The notes under the pieces are model-generated. The model saw nothing but the letters and a program-made list of their open reading frames with translations, was not told the DNA's origin and ran no database searches. Of a stretch of DNA of 21,745 nt, positions 1 to 7,953 are shown one piece after another (positions within the stretch are counted from its first letter, which is position 1; every line of letters begins with the position of its first letter). Both the position numbers and the translations under genes were made by a program. Location of the stretch: assembly GCA_964487155.1 (NCBI GenBank), contig CAZAQB010000050.1, positions 1 to 21,745 of the forward strand, given 5' to 3'. The DNA is from CAZAQB01 sp964487155 (GTDB taxonomy: Bacteria > Pseudomonadota > Gammaproteobacteria > Nitrococcales > Nitrococcaceae).

Positions 1-96
1 CGTCGGTACTCACCCGGGTAATGGGTGCTCCCGGCCCGAGCCGACCGTCACCGCAGAGATTGATCGTGGTGGATTGCAAGACCTGACCCCTCACCC
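1..96. other. Non-homologous lead-in before truncated malic enzyme
   Basis: None of the three forward frames here encodes the malic-enzyme sequence expected upstream of the conserved YALVEEF segment that begins near position 97. The malic enzyme frame meets a TGA at 61-63. The stretch at 72-90 (GATTGCAAGACCTGACCCC) resembles a short motif I associate with dispersed repeats or mobile elements in gammaproteobacteria, but that is recollection and was not searched. It could be the edge of an insertion or deletion, or an assembly join. Confidence 0.4.
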
Positions 97-105
97 TACG
101 CGCTG

Positions 106-1086
106 GTGGAGGAATTCATCGCCGCGGCGAACGAGGCATTCCCCGGCGTGCTGATCCAGCTCGAGGACTTCGGCAACGCCAATGCCTTCCGGCTGCTGGC
201 GAAATACCGGGAGCGGTGCTGCCTCTTCAATGACGACATCCAGGGCACGGGTGCCGTGGCGCTGGCGGGCATCATGGCCGCCACGCGCATTACCGGCGCT
301 TCCCTGGCCGAGCAGAAGCTGCTGTTCCTGGGCGCGGGGGAGGCCGGCATCGGCGTCGCCGATGTGTTCGTGGAAGCCCTTGGGGAGGAAGGGGTCGAGG
401 CCGACGAGGCCCGGGGGCGGTGCTGGTTCGTCGACAGCAAGGGGCTCGTGGTGGCCGAGCGGGACGACCTCGTGGCCCACAAGCGCCGCTATGCCCACGA
501 TCATCCGCCTGTCGAGCACTTCGCGGAGGCGGTCCGGACGCTGCAGCCCACCGCCATCATCGGCCTGTCAGGCCAGGCCGGCGCCTTCACCACCGAGGTC
601 ATCGAGGCGATGGCGCAGGCGAACCCGCGGCCCATCATCTTCGCGCTGTCGAACCCCACCGCCAACGCCGAGTGCACCGCCGAGCAGGCTTACAGCGCCA
701 GCAACGGCCAGGCGGTCTTCGCCAGCGGCAGCCCGTTCGCGCCCGTGACCCTGGGCAACCGGACCTTCGTGCCGGGCCAGGGCAACAACGTGTACATCTT
801 CCCCGGCGTGGGACTGGGCGCCATCGTCAGCCGCGCCCGGATGGTGACCGACGAGATGTTCCTGGCCGCCGCGCGCTCGCTGGCGAGCCAGGTCACCGAG
901 ACGGACCTGGAGCGGGGCCGGATCTACCCGGCGCTGTCGCGCATCGGCGAGGTGTCGACGCTGATCGCGCGCGACGTCGCGCGCATCGCCTACGACCGGG
1001 GCCTGGCCGACGGCGAGGAGCCCGGCGACCTGCTGGCCGCGATTCAGGACTACATGTACAAGCCGGAGTACCCCCATTACGCGTAA
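106..1086 (+). pseudogene. maeA: NAD-dependent malic enzyme, 5'-truncated (C-terminal 326 aa)
   Basis: Malic enzyme decarboxylates malate to pyruvate with reduction of NAD(P). The visible part starts in the middle of the family alignment. It carries the metal/substrate segment LEDFGNANAF (residues ~19-28), the FNDDIQGTGA motif (41-50) and a Rossmann GAGEAGIG dinucleotide loop (76-83), and it ends at a normal C-terminus (YMYKPEYPHY). Full-length large-subunit enzymes are about 560 residues. The missing N-terminal ~235 residues would include the catalytic Tyr and Lys, so this product should be inactive as a malic enzyme. The formal GTG at 106 is only the first start codon after an upstream stop, and homology extends in frame to about position 97. 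NAD rather than NADP preference is inferred from the SfcA-like sequence. The truncation may be biological or an assembly fault. Confidence in the family is high; the symbol is tentative. Confidence 0.8.
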
Positions 1087-1390
1087 GAGGGTGTTTACAA
1101 AATAAGTTGCGCGCCTCATCGCCCTCCACGCCGCTCAGAGGGTGCGGCGCCAGCCGTGATCCGGGCCTTGGACAACGCCGCCGTAGACCCACGTTGCGAA
1201 GAAACGTGGGGGCCAGCGTAGCAAACGCCAAGGTGCCAATCGCCGGGCGCGCGTGCCCGAACCGATCTGCGGTACCGATGCCATTGCCCGATGGCAGGTT
1301 TCTCCGCAACCTGCCCTACGGCGGGCTTCGCTCGGCGCCGGGCGGAATCTCCACCCGCGCTCCGGCGTGCCTGATTGTGTAAACACCCTC
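1087..1390. mobile_element. MITE-like element 1 with ~20-bp terminal inverted repeats
   Basis: The left end reads GAGGGTGTTTACAAAATAAG, and the right end read on the minus strand is GAGGGTGTTTACACAATCAG, matching at 18 of 20 positions. The element is 304 bp and is flanked by TAA on both sides (1084-1086 and 1391-1393). The left TAA is the malic enzyme stop codon. No transposase is encoded. A TNA 3-bp duplication and GAG-type ends are features of IS1031-type IS5-family elements, so a non-autonomous relative of that group is inferred. The same termini bound a second element at 16376-16714. Confidence 0.7.
1188..1315. repeat. Inverted pair of REP-like hairpins inside element 1
   Basis: Hairpin A has arms 1188-1195 and 1203-1210 (CCCACGTT/AACGTGGG, 7-nt loop). 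Hairpin B has arms 1293-1300 and 1308-1315 (GGCAGGTT/AACCTGCC, 7-nt loop). Read on opposite strands the two are alike: loops TCTTCGC and TCTCCGC, each followed by a CTACGGCGG-type tail. This is the layout of a BIME, in which two REP units face each other. A 14-bp part of hairpin B (TTCTCCGCAACCTG) recurs at 10066-10079. Confidence 0.55.
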
Positions 1391-1423
1391 TAAGCGAGCG
1401 TTTACCAAATCACGCACGTCCCT

Positions 1424-1490
1424 GATAGCTTCTCACTATCAATCCAAGTCCAATAATCCATTGGATAGATCGCCCTGGCGAGTCTACCTT
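1424..1490 (+). promoter_or_regulatory. Candidate OxyR site and weak promoter for katG
   Basis: ATAGCTTCTCACTAT at 1425-1439 has the ATAG-N7-CTAT layout of an OxyR half-site, extended to GATAG/CTATC at 1424-1440. A second, poorly matching half ending CCAT lies 7 bp downstream. A weak sigma70-like pair follows, TTGGAT at 1461-1466 and TACCTT at 1485-1490 with an 18-bp spacer, which would put the palindrome just upstream of the -35. katG is a classic OxyR target, but the site is about 270 bp from the ATG and only one half-site is good. Confidence 0.3.
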
Positions 1491-1707
1491 CCTTGATACG
1501 GGTGAACGAGGCGCACGCCTGGACCGGCTCCACAAGCCGCCGCCTCGCGAATGCCGGCAGCTGACCCACCGCCCCGCGGAACACGGTCGCTGACCAGGAC
1601 CGCAGGGCTCCTCCCCGGTCCAGCCACCCCCAAAGGGCGCTGGCAGGAGGAGACGCCCGCAGCCGTCCAGCCGCTCATCACAGCGCAGCAGAAACTGGAG
1701 CAGAGAT

Positions 1708-3921
1708 ATGGCCGCAAACGCGAATGACGTCCCCGGCGCCGGCAAGTGCCCGGTGATGCACGGTTCCCGCACGGAGCTGCACGGGGGTGGCCCCGGCAAC
1801 GACTACTGGTGGCCCAACCAGCTCAACCTGGCAATCCTCCACCAGCACTCCGACCTGTCCAACCCCATGGGCAAGGGCTTCGACTACCGTGAGGAGTTCA
1901 ACAAGCTCGACTACCAGGCCCTGAAGCAGGACGTCTACGCCCTGATGCGCGAGTCGCAGGACTGGTGGCCGGCGGACTACGGCCATTACGGCCCGCTGTT
2001 CATCCGCATGTCCTGGCATGCCGCCGGCACCTACCGCATGGGCGACGGCCGCGGCGGCGGCGGCACCGGCGCCCAGCGCTTCGCGCCTATCAACAGCTGG
2101 CCGGACAACGGCAACCTGGACAAGGCCCGCCGGCTGCTGTGGCCCATCAAGCGCAAGTACGGCAACAGGATCTCCTGGGCCGATCTGATCATCCTGGCCG
2201 GCAACTGCGCCCTGGAGGACATGGGCTTCAAGACCTTCGGCTTCGCCGGCGGCCGCGAAGACATCTGGGAGCCCGAGATCGACATCTACTGGGGCTCCGA
2301 GAAGGAGTGGCTGGACGACAAGCGCTACACCGGCGACCGCCAGCTGGAGCAGCCGCTCGCCAACGTGCAGATGGGCCTGATCTACGTGAACCCGGAGGGC
2401 CCCAACGGCGAGCCGGACCCGCTGAAAGCCGCCACCGACATCCGTGAGACCTTCGCCCGCATGGCCATGAACGACTACGAGACCGTGGCGCTGATCGCGG
2501 GCGGCCACACTTTCGGCAAGTGCCACGGCGCGGTGGGCGAGGAGTACGTCGGCCCCGAGCCCGAGGCCGCTCCCATCTCCGAGCAGGGCCTGGGCTGGAG
2601 GAACAAGGCCGGCATGGATCCCGCTCACGCCATGACCAGCGGCATCGAGGGCGCCTGGACCCCCAACCCGGTGGCCTGGGACAATGGCTACTTCGACATG
2701 CTGTTCGGCTACGAGTGGGAGCTCACCAAGAGCCCGGCCGGCGCCTACCAGTGGACGCCCAAGGGCGTGGCCGACAAGGATCTCGCCCCCACCGCACACG
2801 ATCCGTCCCAGCGTGAGAAGACCATGATGCTCACCACGGACCTCTCGCTGAAGGTGGATCCGGAGTACGCCAAGATCTCCAGGCACTTCCACGAGAACCC
2901 GGATGAGCTGGCCGACGCCTTCGCCCGGGCCTGGTTCAAGCTCATCCACCGGGACATGGGCCCGAAGCCCCGCTACCTGGGTCCGGAAGTGCCCCAGGAG
3001 GACCTGATCTGGCAGGACCCGGTGCCGCCGGTGGACCACGAGCTGATCGGCGACGCCGACATCAAGGATCTGAAAGAGAAGGTGCTGGCCTCGGGCCTGT
3101 CGGTCGCCGAGCTGGTGTCCACCGCCTGGGCTTCGGCATCGACCTTCCGGGGCTCCGACAAGCGCGGCGGCGCCAACGGCGCACGCATCCGCCTGGCGCC
3201 CCAGAAGGACTGGGAGGTCAACCAGCCCCGGCAGCTCGCCAAGGTGCTGGACGCCCTGGAGGGTGTGCGCAAGGCGTTCAACGACGCCCAGTCCGGCAAC
3301 AAGCGGGTGTCCCTGGCCGACCTGATCGTGCTGGCCGGCACCGCCGGCGTCGAGCAGGCCGCAAACAAGGCCGGCCATGACGTGCAGGTGCCCTTCCACC
3401 CCGGCCGCACCGACGCCACCGCCGAGTGGACCGACGCGGAGAGCTTCGAGGTGCTGGAGCCCGTCGCCGACGGCTTCCGCAACTACCAGAAGACCCGCTT
3501 CGCGGTGCCGGCGGAGGAGATGCTGCTGGACCGGGCGCAACTGCTGACCCTGACGGCGCCGGAGATGACGGTGCTGCTCGGCGGCATGCGGGTGCTGGGC
3601 ACCAACGTCGGCGGTTCCAGGCACGGCGTGTTCACCGAGCGCACCGAGACCCTGAGCAACGACTTCTTCGTCAACCTGCTGGACATGGGCATGGAGTGGA
3701 AGCCCACCAGCGCCGAGCAGGAGGAATTCGAGCTGCGCGAGCGCAACACCGGCGAGTTGAAGTGGACCGCCACCCGGGTCGACCTGGTGTTCGGCTCCAA
3801 CTCCCAGCTGCGCGCCATCTCGGAGGTCTACGGCCAGGCGGACAACCAGGAGAAGTTCGTTGGTGACTTCATCGCCGCCTGGAACAAGGTGATGAACGCC
3901 GACCGCTTCGACCTCGGCTGA
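1708..3921 (+). CDS. katG: Catalase-peroxidase KatG
   Basis: A bifunctional haem enzyme that removes hydrogen peroxide (catalase) and oxidises electron donors (peroxidase), usually in the cytoplasm. The 737-residue length is typical of the family. The N-terminal active domain has the distal Arg100, Trp103 and His104 (RMSWHAAGTYR), and Tyr226 and Met252, which complete the Met-Tyr-Trp crosslink required for catalase activity. The proximal His267 lies in GGHTFGKCHG. The C-terminal half is the inactive duplicated peroxidase domain, including the conserved RGGANGARIRLAPQ segment. No signal peptide is visible. The ATG at 1708 has GGAG at 1697-1700 with 7-nt spacing. No ankyrin-like partner (AnkB) is adjacent. 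The gene stands alone, with element 1 upstream and a divergent-looking, gene-free stretch downstream. Regulation by peroxide is suggested by the OxyR-like palindrome upstream. Confidence 0.97.
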   Translation: MAANANDVPGAGKCPVMHGSRTELHGGGPGNDYWWPNQLNLAILHQHSDLSNPMGKGFDYREEFNKLDYQALKQDVYALMRESQDWWPADYGHYGPLFIRMSWHAAGTYRMGDGRGGGGTGAQRFAPINSWPDNGNLDKARRLLWPIKRKYGNRISWADLIILAGNCALEDMGFKTFGFAGGREDIWEPEIDIYWGSEKEWLDDKRYTGDRQLEQPLANVQMGLIYVNPEGPNGEPDPLKAATDIRETFARMAMNDYETVALIAGGHTFGKCHGAVGEEYVGPEPEAAPISEQGLGWRNKAGMDPAHAMTSGIEGAWTPNPVAWDNGYFDMLFGYEWELTKSPAGAYQWTPKGVADKDLAPTAHDPSQREKTMMLTTDLSLKVDPEYAKISRHFHENPDELADAFARAWFKLIHRDMGPKPRYLGPEVPQEDLIWQDPVPPVDHELIGDADIKDLKEKVLASGLSVAELVSTAWASASTFRGSDKRGGANGARIRLAPQKDWEVNQPRQLAKVLDALEGVRKAFNDAQSGNKRVSLADLIVLAGTAGVEQAANKAGHDVQVPFHPGRTDATAEWTDAESFEVLEPVADGFRNYQKTRFAVPAEEMLLDRAQLLTLTAPEMTVLLGGMRVLGTNVGGSRHGVFTERTETLSNDFFVNLLDMGMEWKPTSAEQEEFELRERNTGELKWTATRVDLVFGSNSQLRAISEVYGQADNQEKFVGDFIAAWNKVMNADRFDLG

Positions 3922-4306
3922 TCCGCCGGTACCGCAGCCGGGCGGGCCGCGCCGCTTGCCGGCTCGACGCCGGCCGAAGCGACGCATTGTCTTCGGAAGA
4001 GCCGATGGCCTGGAATAGGCTCTCCAGATCCAGGGTGGGGCGTTGCCGAGGTCGTCGAAGTGGCGCCACATCCAGTCGTCGGCGGCCCGACGATGTCGAG
4101 CGGGCCCGGTAAGCCTCTCTGCGCCTGAGGGAAATACGCGCCAGGCCGTACCCGCTCCATGCACGCAGCGCGCGTGGCAGGGGCCGGCGGCCCGTCGCGT
4201 GGACCGCAGCCCCGGCGGCCGGCAGAGTCGGGTCCGTAGTAGTACCACCAGACGGATTCCGGCATGCCGCTAGCCTCTGCGGAAGGGCCAGGCCGGCGGA
4301 GGCGGA
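3922..4306. other. Intergenic region katG to lpxR-like gene, no gene found
   Basis: These 385 bp hold no supported gene. A GC hairpin just after katG (arms 3958-3963 and 3969-3974, GCCGGC with 5-nt loop) could end katG transcription but has no T-run. Long minus-strand frames cross this stretch, but they continue antisense through katG and look like high-GC artefacts. A Shine-Dalgarno GGAGG at 4298-4302 belongs to the next gene. Confidence 0.5.
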
Positions 4307-5389
4307 ATGCCGAACCACCCACAGCCGGGGCGCGGCCGGCGCCATCTGGTGATTCTCCTGCAGCTCGCCCTGGCGGGCTCGGTGGCCGGTTTTGCCAGCG
4401 CCGGGCCACCCGGCGAGGAGCCGAGCGACGGCGGCTGGAGGGTCGAGCTGGACAACGATGCCCTGGGGGTGTCGAACCGCGACCGGAACTTCACCGCCGG
4501 GGCGGCGATCACCTGGTCCGGCAGCCGGACGCGGGACAACTGGCTGTCTCTCGACGCACCGCTCGGCTGGATCAACTCCGCCCTGGGAGTGCCCGGGGGC
4601 GGCGTCTGGGCCAGGCGCCACAGCATCGAGTTGGGCGTGGCCCTGTTCACCCCCGACGACCTTGCCGCCAGCGAACCGGTGACCGACGACCACCCCTACG
4701 CCTGCCTGCCTTTCCTGGGCAGCAGCAGACGCGACATCGGCCCCGCGGCCGGCGTCGCCTACCACAGCACACTGCTGATCGGTGTGCTCGGCACCGACCT
4801 CTGCGAGCACGCCCAGCGCGAGGCCCACGATCTTGTCGGCGATCCGCGCCCAAGGGGTTGGGACAACCAGATCTCGGAAGGCGGCGAACTCACCGCGCGC
4901 TACTCCCTGACCCGAATGCAGCCCCTGGCGGTCCGCCACAGTGCCGGCGGCCATGGCGCCCAACTGGTCTGGAACCTGGAAGGCTCTGCCGGATTCACCA
5001 CCGGCGTCGGCGCCGGCCTGAGCGGGCGCTGGGGCTGGCTGGCAAGCCCATGGTGGTCCCACACGCCGGCTCAAGCGGAGTATGTGAGCCTGTCGTCCCC
5101 GGGCAGCGGGCAGCGCCGACGGGGCCGGGAACTGTTCCTCTGGGGCGGGACAATGCTGCGGTTGCGGGCCTACAACGCGCTGCTGCAAGGGCAGTTCCGG
5201 GACAGCCGCGTGAGCCTCGACCGGGACGAGCTGCGGCCCGTGGTGGGTGAGGCCTGGCTCGGTGCCACCGCGGCAGTGACGGCGCGGCTGCGCCTGAGCC
5301 TGGTACTGCGGGCGCGCAGCCCCGAACTCCGCGTCGGCGACCAGACCGCCCCCATGTGGGGCAGCATTATCGTCTCCCTGACACCCTGA
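4307..5389 (+). CDS. lpxR: LpxR-family lipid A 3'-O-deacylase (DUF2219 outer-membrane barrel)
   Basis: LpxR enzymes are outer-membrane beta-barrels that remove the 3'-acyloxyacyl group of lipid A. The 360-residue protein begins with a basic and hydrophobic signal peptide (residues ~10-32, likely cut after ASA). The mature part opens with the family hallmark WRVELDNDALGVSNRDRNFTAG, which includes the Asn50-Asp51 pair equivalent to active-site residues. VALFTPDDL and DDHPYACLPF (for the usual DRPYAG) follow, and then REAHDLVGDPRPRGWDNQI, with His174 in the place of the catalytic His. The C-terminus ends in alternating strand-like segments. Start: ATG 4307 with GGAGG 4 nt upstream, which is slightly close. 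The haem-sensor gene begins 15 bp after its stop, so co-transcription is possible. Differences from the canonical DRPYAG motif leave exact substrate and activity uncertain. Confidence 0.8.
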   Translation: MPNHPQPGRGRRHLVILLQLALAGSVAGFASAGPPGEEPSDGGWRVELDNDALGVSNRDRNFTAGAAITWSGSRTRDNWLSLDAPLGWINSALGVPGGGVWARRHSIELGVALFTPDDLAASEPVTDDHPYACLPFLGSSRRDIGPAAGVAYHSTLLIGVLGTDLCEHAQREAHDLVGDPRPRGWDNQISEGGELTARYSLTRMQPLAVRHSAGGHGAQLVWNLEGSAGFTTGVGAGLSGRWGWLASPWWSHTPAQAEYVSLSSPGSGQRRRGRELFLWGGTMLRLRAYNALLQGQFRDSRVSLDRDELRPVVGEAWLGATAAVTARLRLSLVLRARSPELRVGDQTAPMWGSIIVSLTP

Positions 5390-5404
5390 CCGGCCTGCGC
5401 AGTC

Positions 5405-6738
5405 ATGATCAACCGCAACGCCCGTATCGGCCAGTTCGACAAATCGTTCCTGTTCCGCACGCTGCGTNNNNNNNNNNNNNNNNNNNNNNNNNNNNNNNNN
5501 NNNNNNNNNNNNNNNNNNNNNNNNNNNNNNNNNNNNNNNNNNNNNNNNNNNNNNNNNNNNNNNNNNNCCGCAACGCCCGTATCGGCCAGTTCGACAAATC
5601 GTTCCTGTTCCGCACGCTGCGTGATTTCTTCTTCAGCGTGGTGTTCATCATGGCTGTCGTCCTGGCGTTCAGCTACTGGCTCACGCTGCAGCGCTTTCAG
5701 GACGAAGGGCAGCAACAGACGGTCTACGCCGCTGAGCGCCTGGCGGACGACGTCCGTCAGATCATGCTCAACAAGGGCGGCCCCGTGGCCTCCAGAACCG
5801 TCTACCCGATCCTGCGGCGCAACCATGAGCGCCTGGGTCTTGCCATTGCCATCGAGCCGTCGCAGGTCACTGTCAGTTCCATCGAGAAGCGGTTCGACTT
5901 TACGCCCCAGGGCCTCGCCCCCGACTGGCCGGAGGACGGACGCTACAAGCAGCACGTCGTGAAACTGAAGGCCGAATCGACCTGCCTGCAGTGCCACACC
6001 GACGCCGGCGTGGGAGATGTGCTCGGCGAAGTCACGGTGCGCAGCTACCTCAGCGCTTTTATGAAAAGCTGGTGGCAGAACGCCCGCACCAATGCGGTGG
6101 TGGGTCTGGTTGAAATCGTGGTGGGCACGCTGGTGGTGTTCTTCCTGTTGCGCAGTCGAATGGAGCCGCTTCTCGCGCTGCGCTCCGTGGTCTCGCGCAT
6201 GGCCAGGGGAGAGATGCGGCTGACCGAGCGCGCTCCGGTCAAATCCGAGGACGAATTCGGCGAGCTGGCATTCGACCTGAACCAGCTGCTGGAGCGCATC
6301 TGCGAAGTGGCCGAGGAGATGGGCGAGTTGCTCTCGGACGAGACCGTCACGGACACCGACATCACGGATTACGTCGTGGCCGCGCAAACCGAACTCCAGG
6401 ACCTTCGCCAGTCCCTGCACCAGGCGCACCGGCACTGCTGCCCCGGGCCTGAGGAGCGCGACGCGAGCGCCGCCGGGCTCGAGTCGGCGTTGACCCGGCA
6501 TATGCTCGCCCCGCGGGCCGCTGCGGAGATCCCGAAACACCGCAATGAGTCTGTCGAGGAGCTGCTCGTTCGGGTGCAGGCGCTGGTGGCCCGCCATGAG
6601 GCACTGGCCCGCCACCTGCTGGAGGTCTCAGAGCGCGCGGACCGCCTGGGCGGGACACTGCAGCGCCTCGGGCAGTTGGCCGAGCAGCTGCGCAACCTCG
6701 TCAAGGCGGAGCACCGGCTGCTGCGCCGGCTCGGCTGA
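5405..6738 (+). CDS. Membrane haem-sensor protein: DUF3365 (Tll0287-like) + HAMP + coiled coil
   Basis: After collapsing the duplicated 55 bp and the N-run, the gene encodes 392 residues. Order: short cytoplasmic N-terminus; membrane segment ~23-42; periplasmic DUF3365/Tll0287-like domain ~45-170 with a c-type haem motif CLQCH (Cys142, Cys145, His146); second membrane segment ~178-197; HAMP domain ~198-250; then a long helical, probably coiled-coil tail to 392 with a Cys-Cys pair at 293-294. No histidine kinase, GGDEF, EAL, HTH or methyl-accepting hairpin is evident after the HAMP. The protein therefore probably senses redox state or a gas through haem and signals through a partner. It lies 15 bp after the lpxR-like gene and is convergent with a soluble histidine kinase, which is a plausible partner (inference). 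No strong Shine-Dalgarno precedes ATG 5405; translation may be coupled to the upstream gene. Confidence 0.8.
5413..5622. other. Assembly gap (100 N) flanked by identical 55-bp copies
   Basis: Positions 5468-5567 are exactly 100 Ns. The 55 bases before (5413-5467) and the 55 after (5568-5622) are identical. Removing one copy plus the Ns (155 bp) restores a single uninterrupted reading frame from ATG 5405 to the stop at 6738; as written, the two sides are out of frame. A 55-bp overlap is what two de Bruijn graph contigs built with k=55 would share, so the gap is probably a scaffolding artefact with no missing sequence. Confidence 0.9.
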
Positions 6739-6749
6739 CTTCACGCAAC

Positions 6750-6778
6750 CGCCGCCGGGATTCGGAGGCCCGGCGGCG
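6750..6778. terminator. Perfect 10-bp hairpin between convergent genes
   Basis: Arms CGCCGCCGGG (6750-6759) and CCCGGCGGCG (6769-6778) enclose a 9-nt loop. It lies 11 bp after the haem-sensor stop and 24 bp from the kinase stop, so it could serve both strands. There is no T-run on either side. Confidence 0.5.
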
Positions 6779-6802
6779 TGAGTCGAGACCGGGTCTGCGG
6801 GC

Positions 6803-7873
6803 TCAGCCGCCCCCGGGGCTCGCCACCGACCGCGACCCTCCTTCGGAGGCCTCGCCGCGGGCGGCGCCTGCGAGCGCCGGGATGGTCAGCCGGAACGCGG
6901 TGCCGGAGGCGCTGGTGCCGAGCAGCGCGATGTCGCCGCCGTTGTTTCGGGCCAGCTCCCAGGCGATGGGAAGGCCGAGACCGCGGCCGTTCCCGCTGGC
7001 GCCCGGCTGCTCCTCGAACAGGCGCCGTTGCACCGTCTCGGGCAGTCCGGGGCCGTCGTCGGTGACGTCCACCAGCGCCTCACCCTCGACATTGGCGCCC
7101 GCGACCAGGATGCGCCCCGCGCCGGCCTCCAGGGCGTTGCGGATCAGGTTCAGCAGGATGCGGAACACCTGGTCGAAATCGGCGACCAGCATGGTCTGTT
7201 CGGCGCCCCGGGGTTCGAGGCTCGCGCCTGAGAACTCCTCGGGCCCGATGGCCGTCCCGATCTCCGAGAGCAGCTCAGCCAGGGTGAATCGCTCGCGCTT
7301 GGGCGCGCTTTCCGTAGCGCTGCCCACCTCCAGGACGCGCTCGCACATCAGCACGGCACGGTCCACCGAGCGGGTGATGAGCTCGGCACTGCGCCGGACC
7401 AGTGGGTCGTCATGGCGACGCAGCCGGGTGCCCATCAGGCGGGAGGCCACCATGGTATTGCGCAGATCGTGAGCCAGCTTGCGCAGCGAACGCCCGAGAT
7501 CCGCCAGCTGGGCTTCCCGGCGATCCCTGACGATGGAAAAAATGTAGCGGCGATCCGAGATCATCACCACCGAGGCCCGGACCTGGGCCGGGATCAGCGA
7601 GCCCTGCTTGGCGCGGCAGGACAGCTCGTCGGTCGCCCAACGCCGTTCGCGGATCACCGTCTCCAGGAAGGCATCCAGTCTCGGGATCTCGTGGGGATGA
7701 ATGTCCGCGGGGGTCAGATCGCGCAACTCCGCGGGCTGGTAACCCAGCAGACGGCAGGCGGCCGCGTTGGCGCCAACGAACGCCCCGCCCTCCGGATCGA
7801 TGAGAAAGGCGGGGTCGTAGAGATCCTCGAACAGCTGTTCAACGCCCTGCGGTCCTAGCTCCGCGGAGATCAT
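6803..7873 (-). CDS. Soluble PAS-domain sensor histidine kinase
   Basis: A predicted cytoplasmic histidine kinase of 356 residues. A PAS domain spans ~10-120 (VEQLFEDLYDPAFLIDPEGG, ANAAACRLLGYQP). The phospho-acceptor H box is KLAHDLRN with His135, and the dimerisation helices run to ~180. The ATP-binding domain shows an N box LLNLIRNALEA (Asn246), a G1 box DDGPGLPE (272-279) and a G2 box GNGRGLGLPIAWELARNNGG. There is no membrane segment and no receiver domain, and no response regulator gene lies in the window. The start at ATG 7873 is preferred: it has GGAGG 10 nt upstream and begins directly before the PAS domain, whereas the longer frame adds about 53 low-complexity residues. It is convergent with the haem-sensor gene, whose missing output this kinase could supply. 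The partner is an inference. Confidence 0.88.
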   Translation of the reverse strand: MISAELGPQGVEQLFEDLYDPAFLIDPEGGAFVGANAAACRLLGYQPAELRDLTPADIHPHEIPRLDAFLETVIRERRWATDELSCRAKQGSLIPAQVRASVVMISDRRYIFSIVRDRREAQLADLGRSLRKLAHDLRNTMVASRLMGTRLRRHDDPLVRRSAELITRSVDRAVLMCERVLEVGSATESAPKRERFTLAELLSEIGTAIGPEEFSGASLEPRGAEQTMLVADFDQVFRILLNLIRNALEAGAGRILVAGANVEGEALVDVTDDGPGLPETVQRRLFEEQPGASGNGRGLGLPIAWELARNNGGDIALLGTSASGTAFRLTIPALAGAARGEASEGGSRSVASPGGG

Positions 7874-7953
7874 GGACTGGCGGCCTCCGGGCCCGCAGAT
7901 CTCACCGAATCGCTTCGGATCGGCAGCAAGCCTGTGGTCGAATTGAAGTGGGT

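Noticed and set aside
1135..1386. 83-residue minus-strand frame inside element 1
   Set aside because: It is a translation of the hairpin repeats, with no start signal or family resemblance.
1678..4248. 856-residue minus-strand frame antisense to katG
   Set aside because: It is the mirror frame of a confirmed katG in GC-rich DNA; composition is low-complexity and no family motif is present.
3995..4250. Trp-rich minus-strand peptide (DDWMWRHFDDLG...) as a gene fragment
   Set aside because: It looks somewhat protein-like but belongs to the frame that continues antisense through katG, and no family could be recognised.
5413..5622. 55-bp direct repeat as a genuine tandem duplication or CRISPR-like unit
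   Set aside because: Perfect identity, exactly 100 Ns between copies and frame restoration on collapse point to overlapping contig ends.
5356..6738. Frame reading from 5356 through the N-run into the haem-sensor gene
   Set aside because: It depends on translating unknown bases and on the artefactual 155-bp insertion; the true start is ATG 5405 after collapse.
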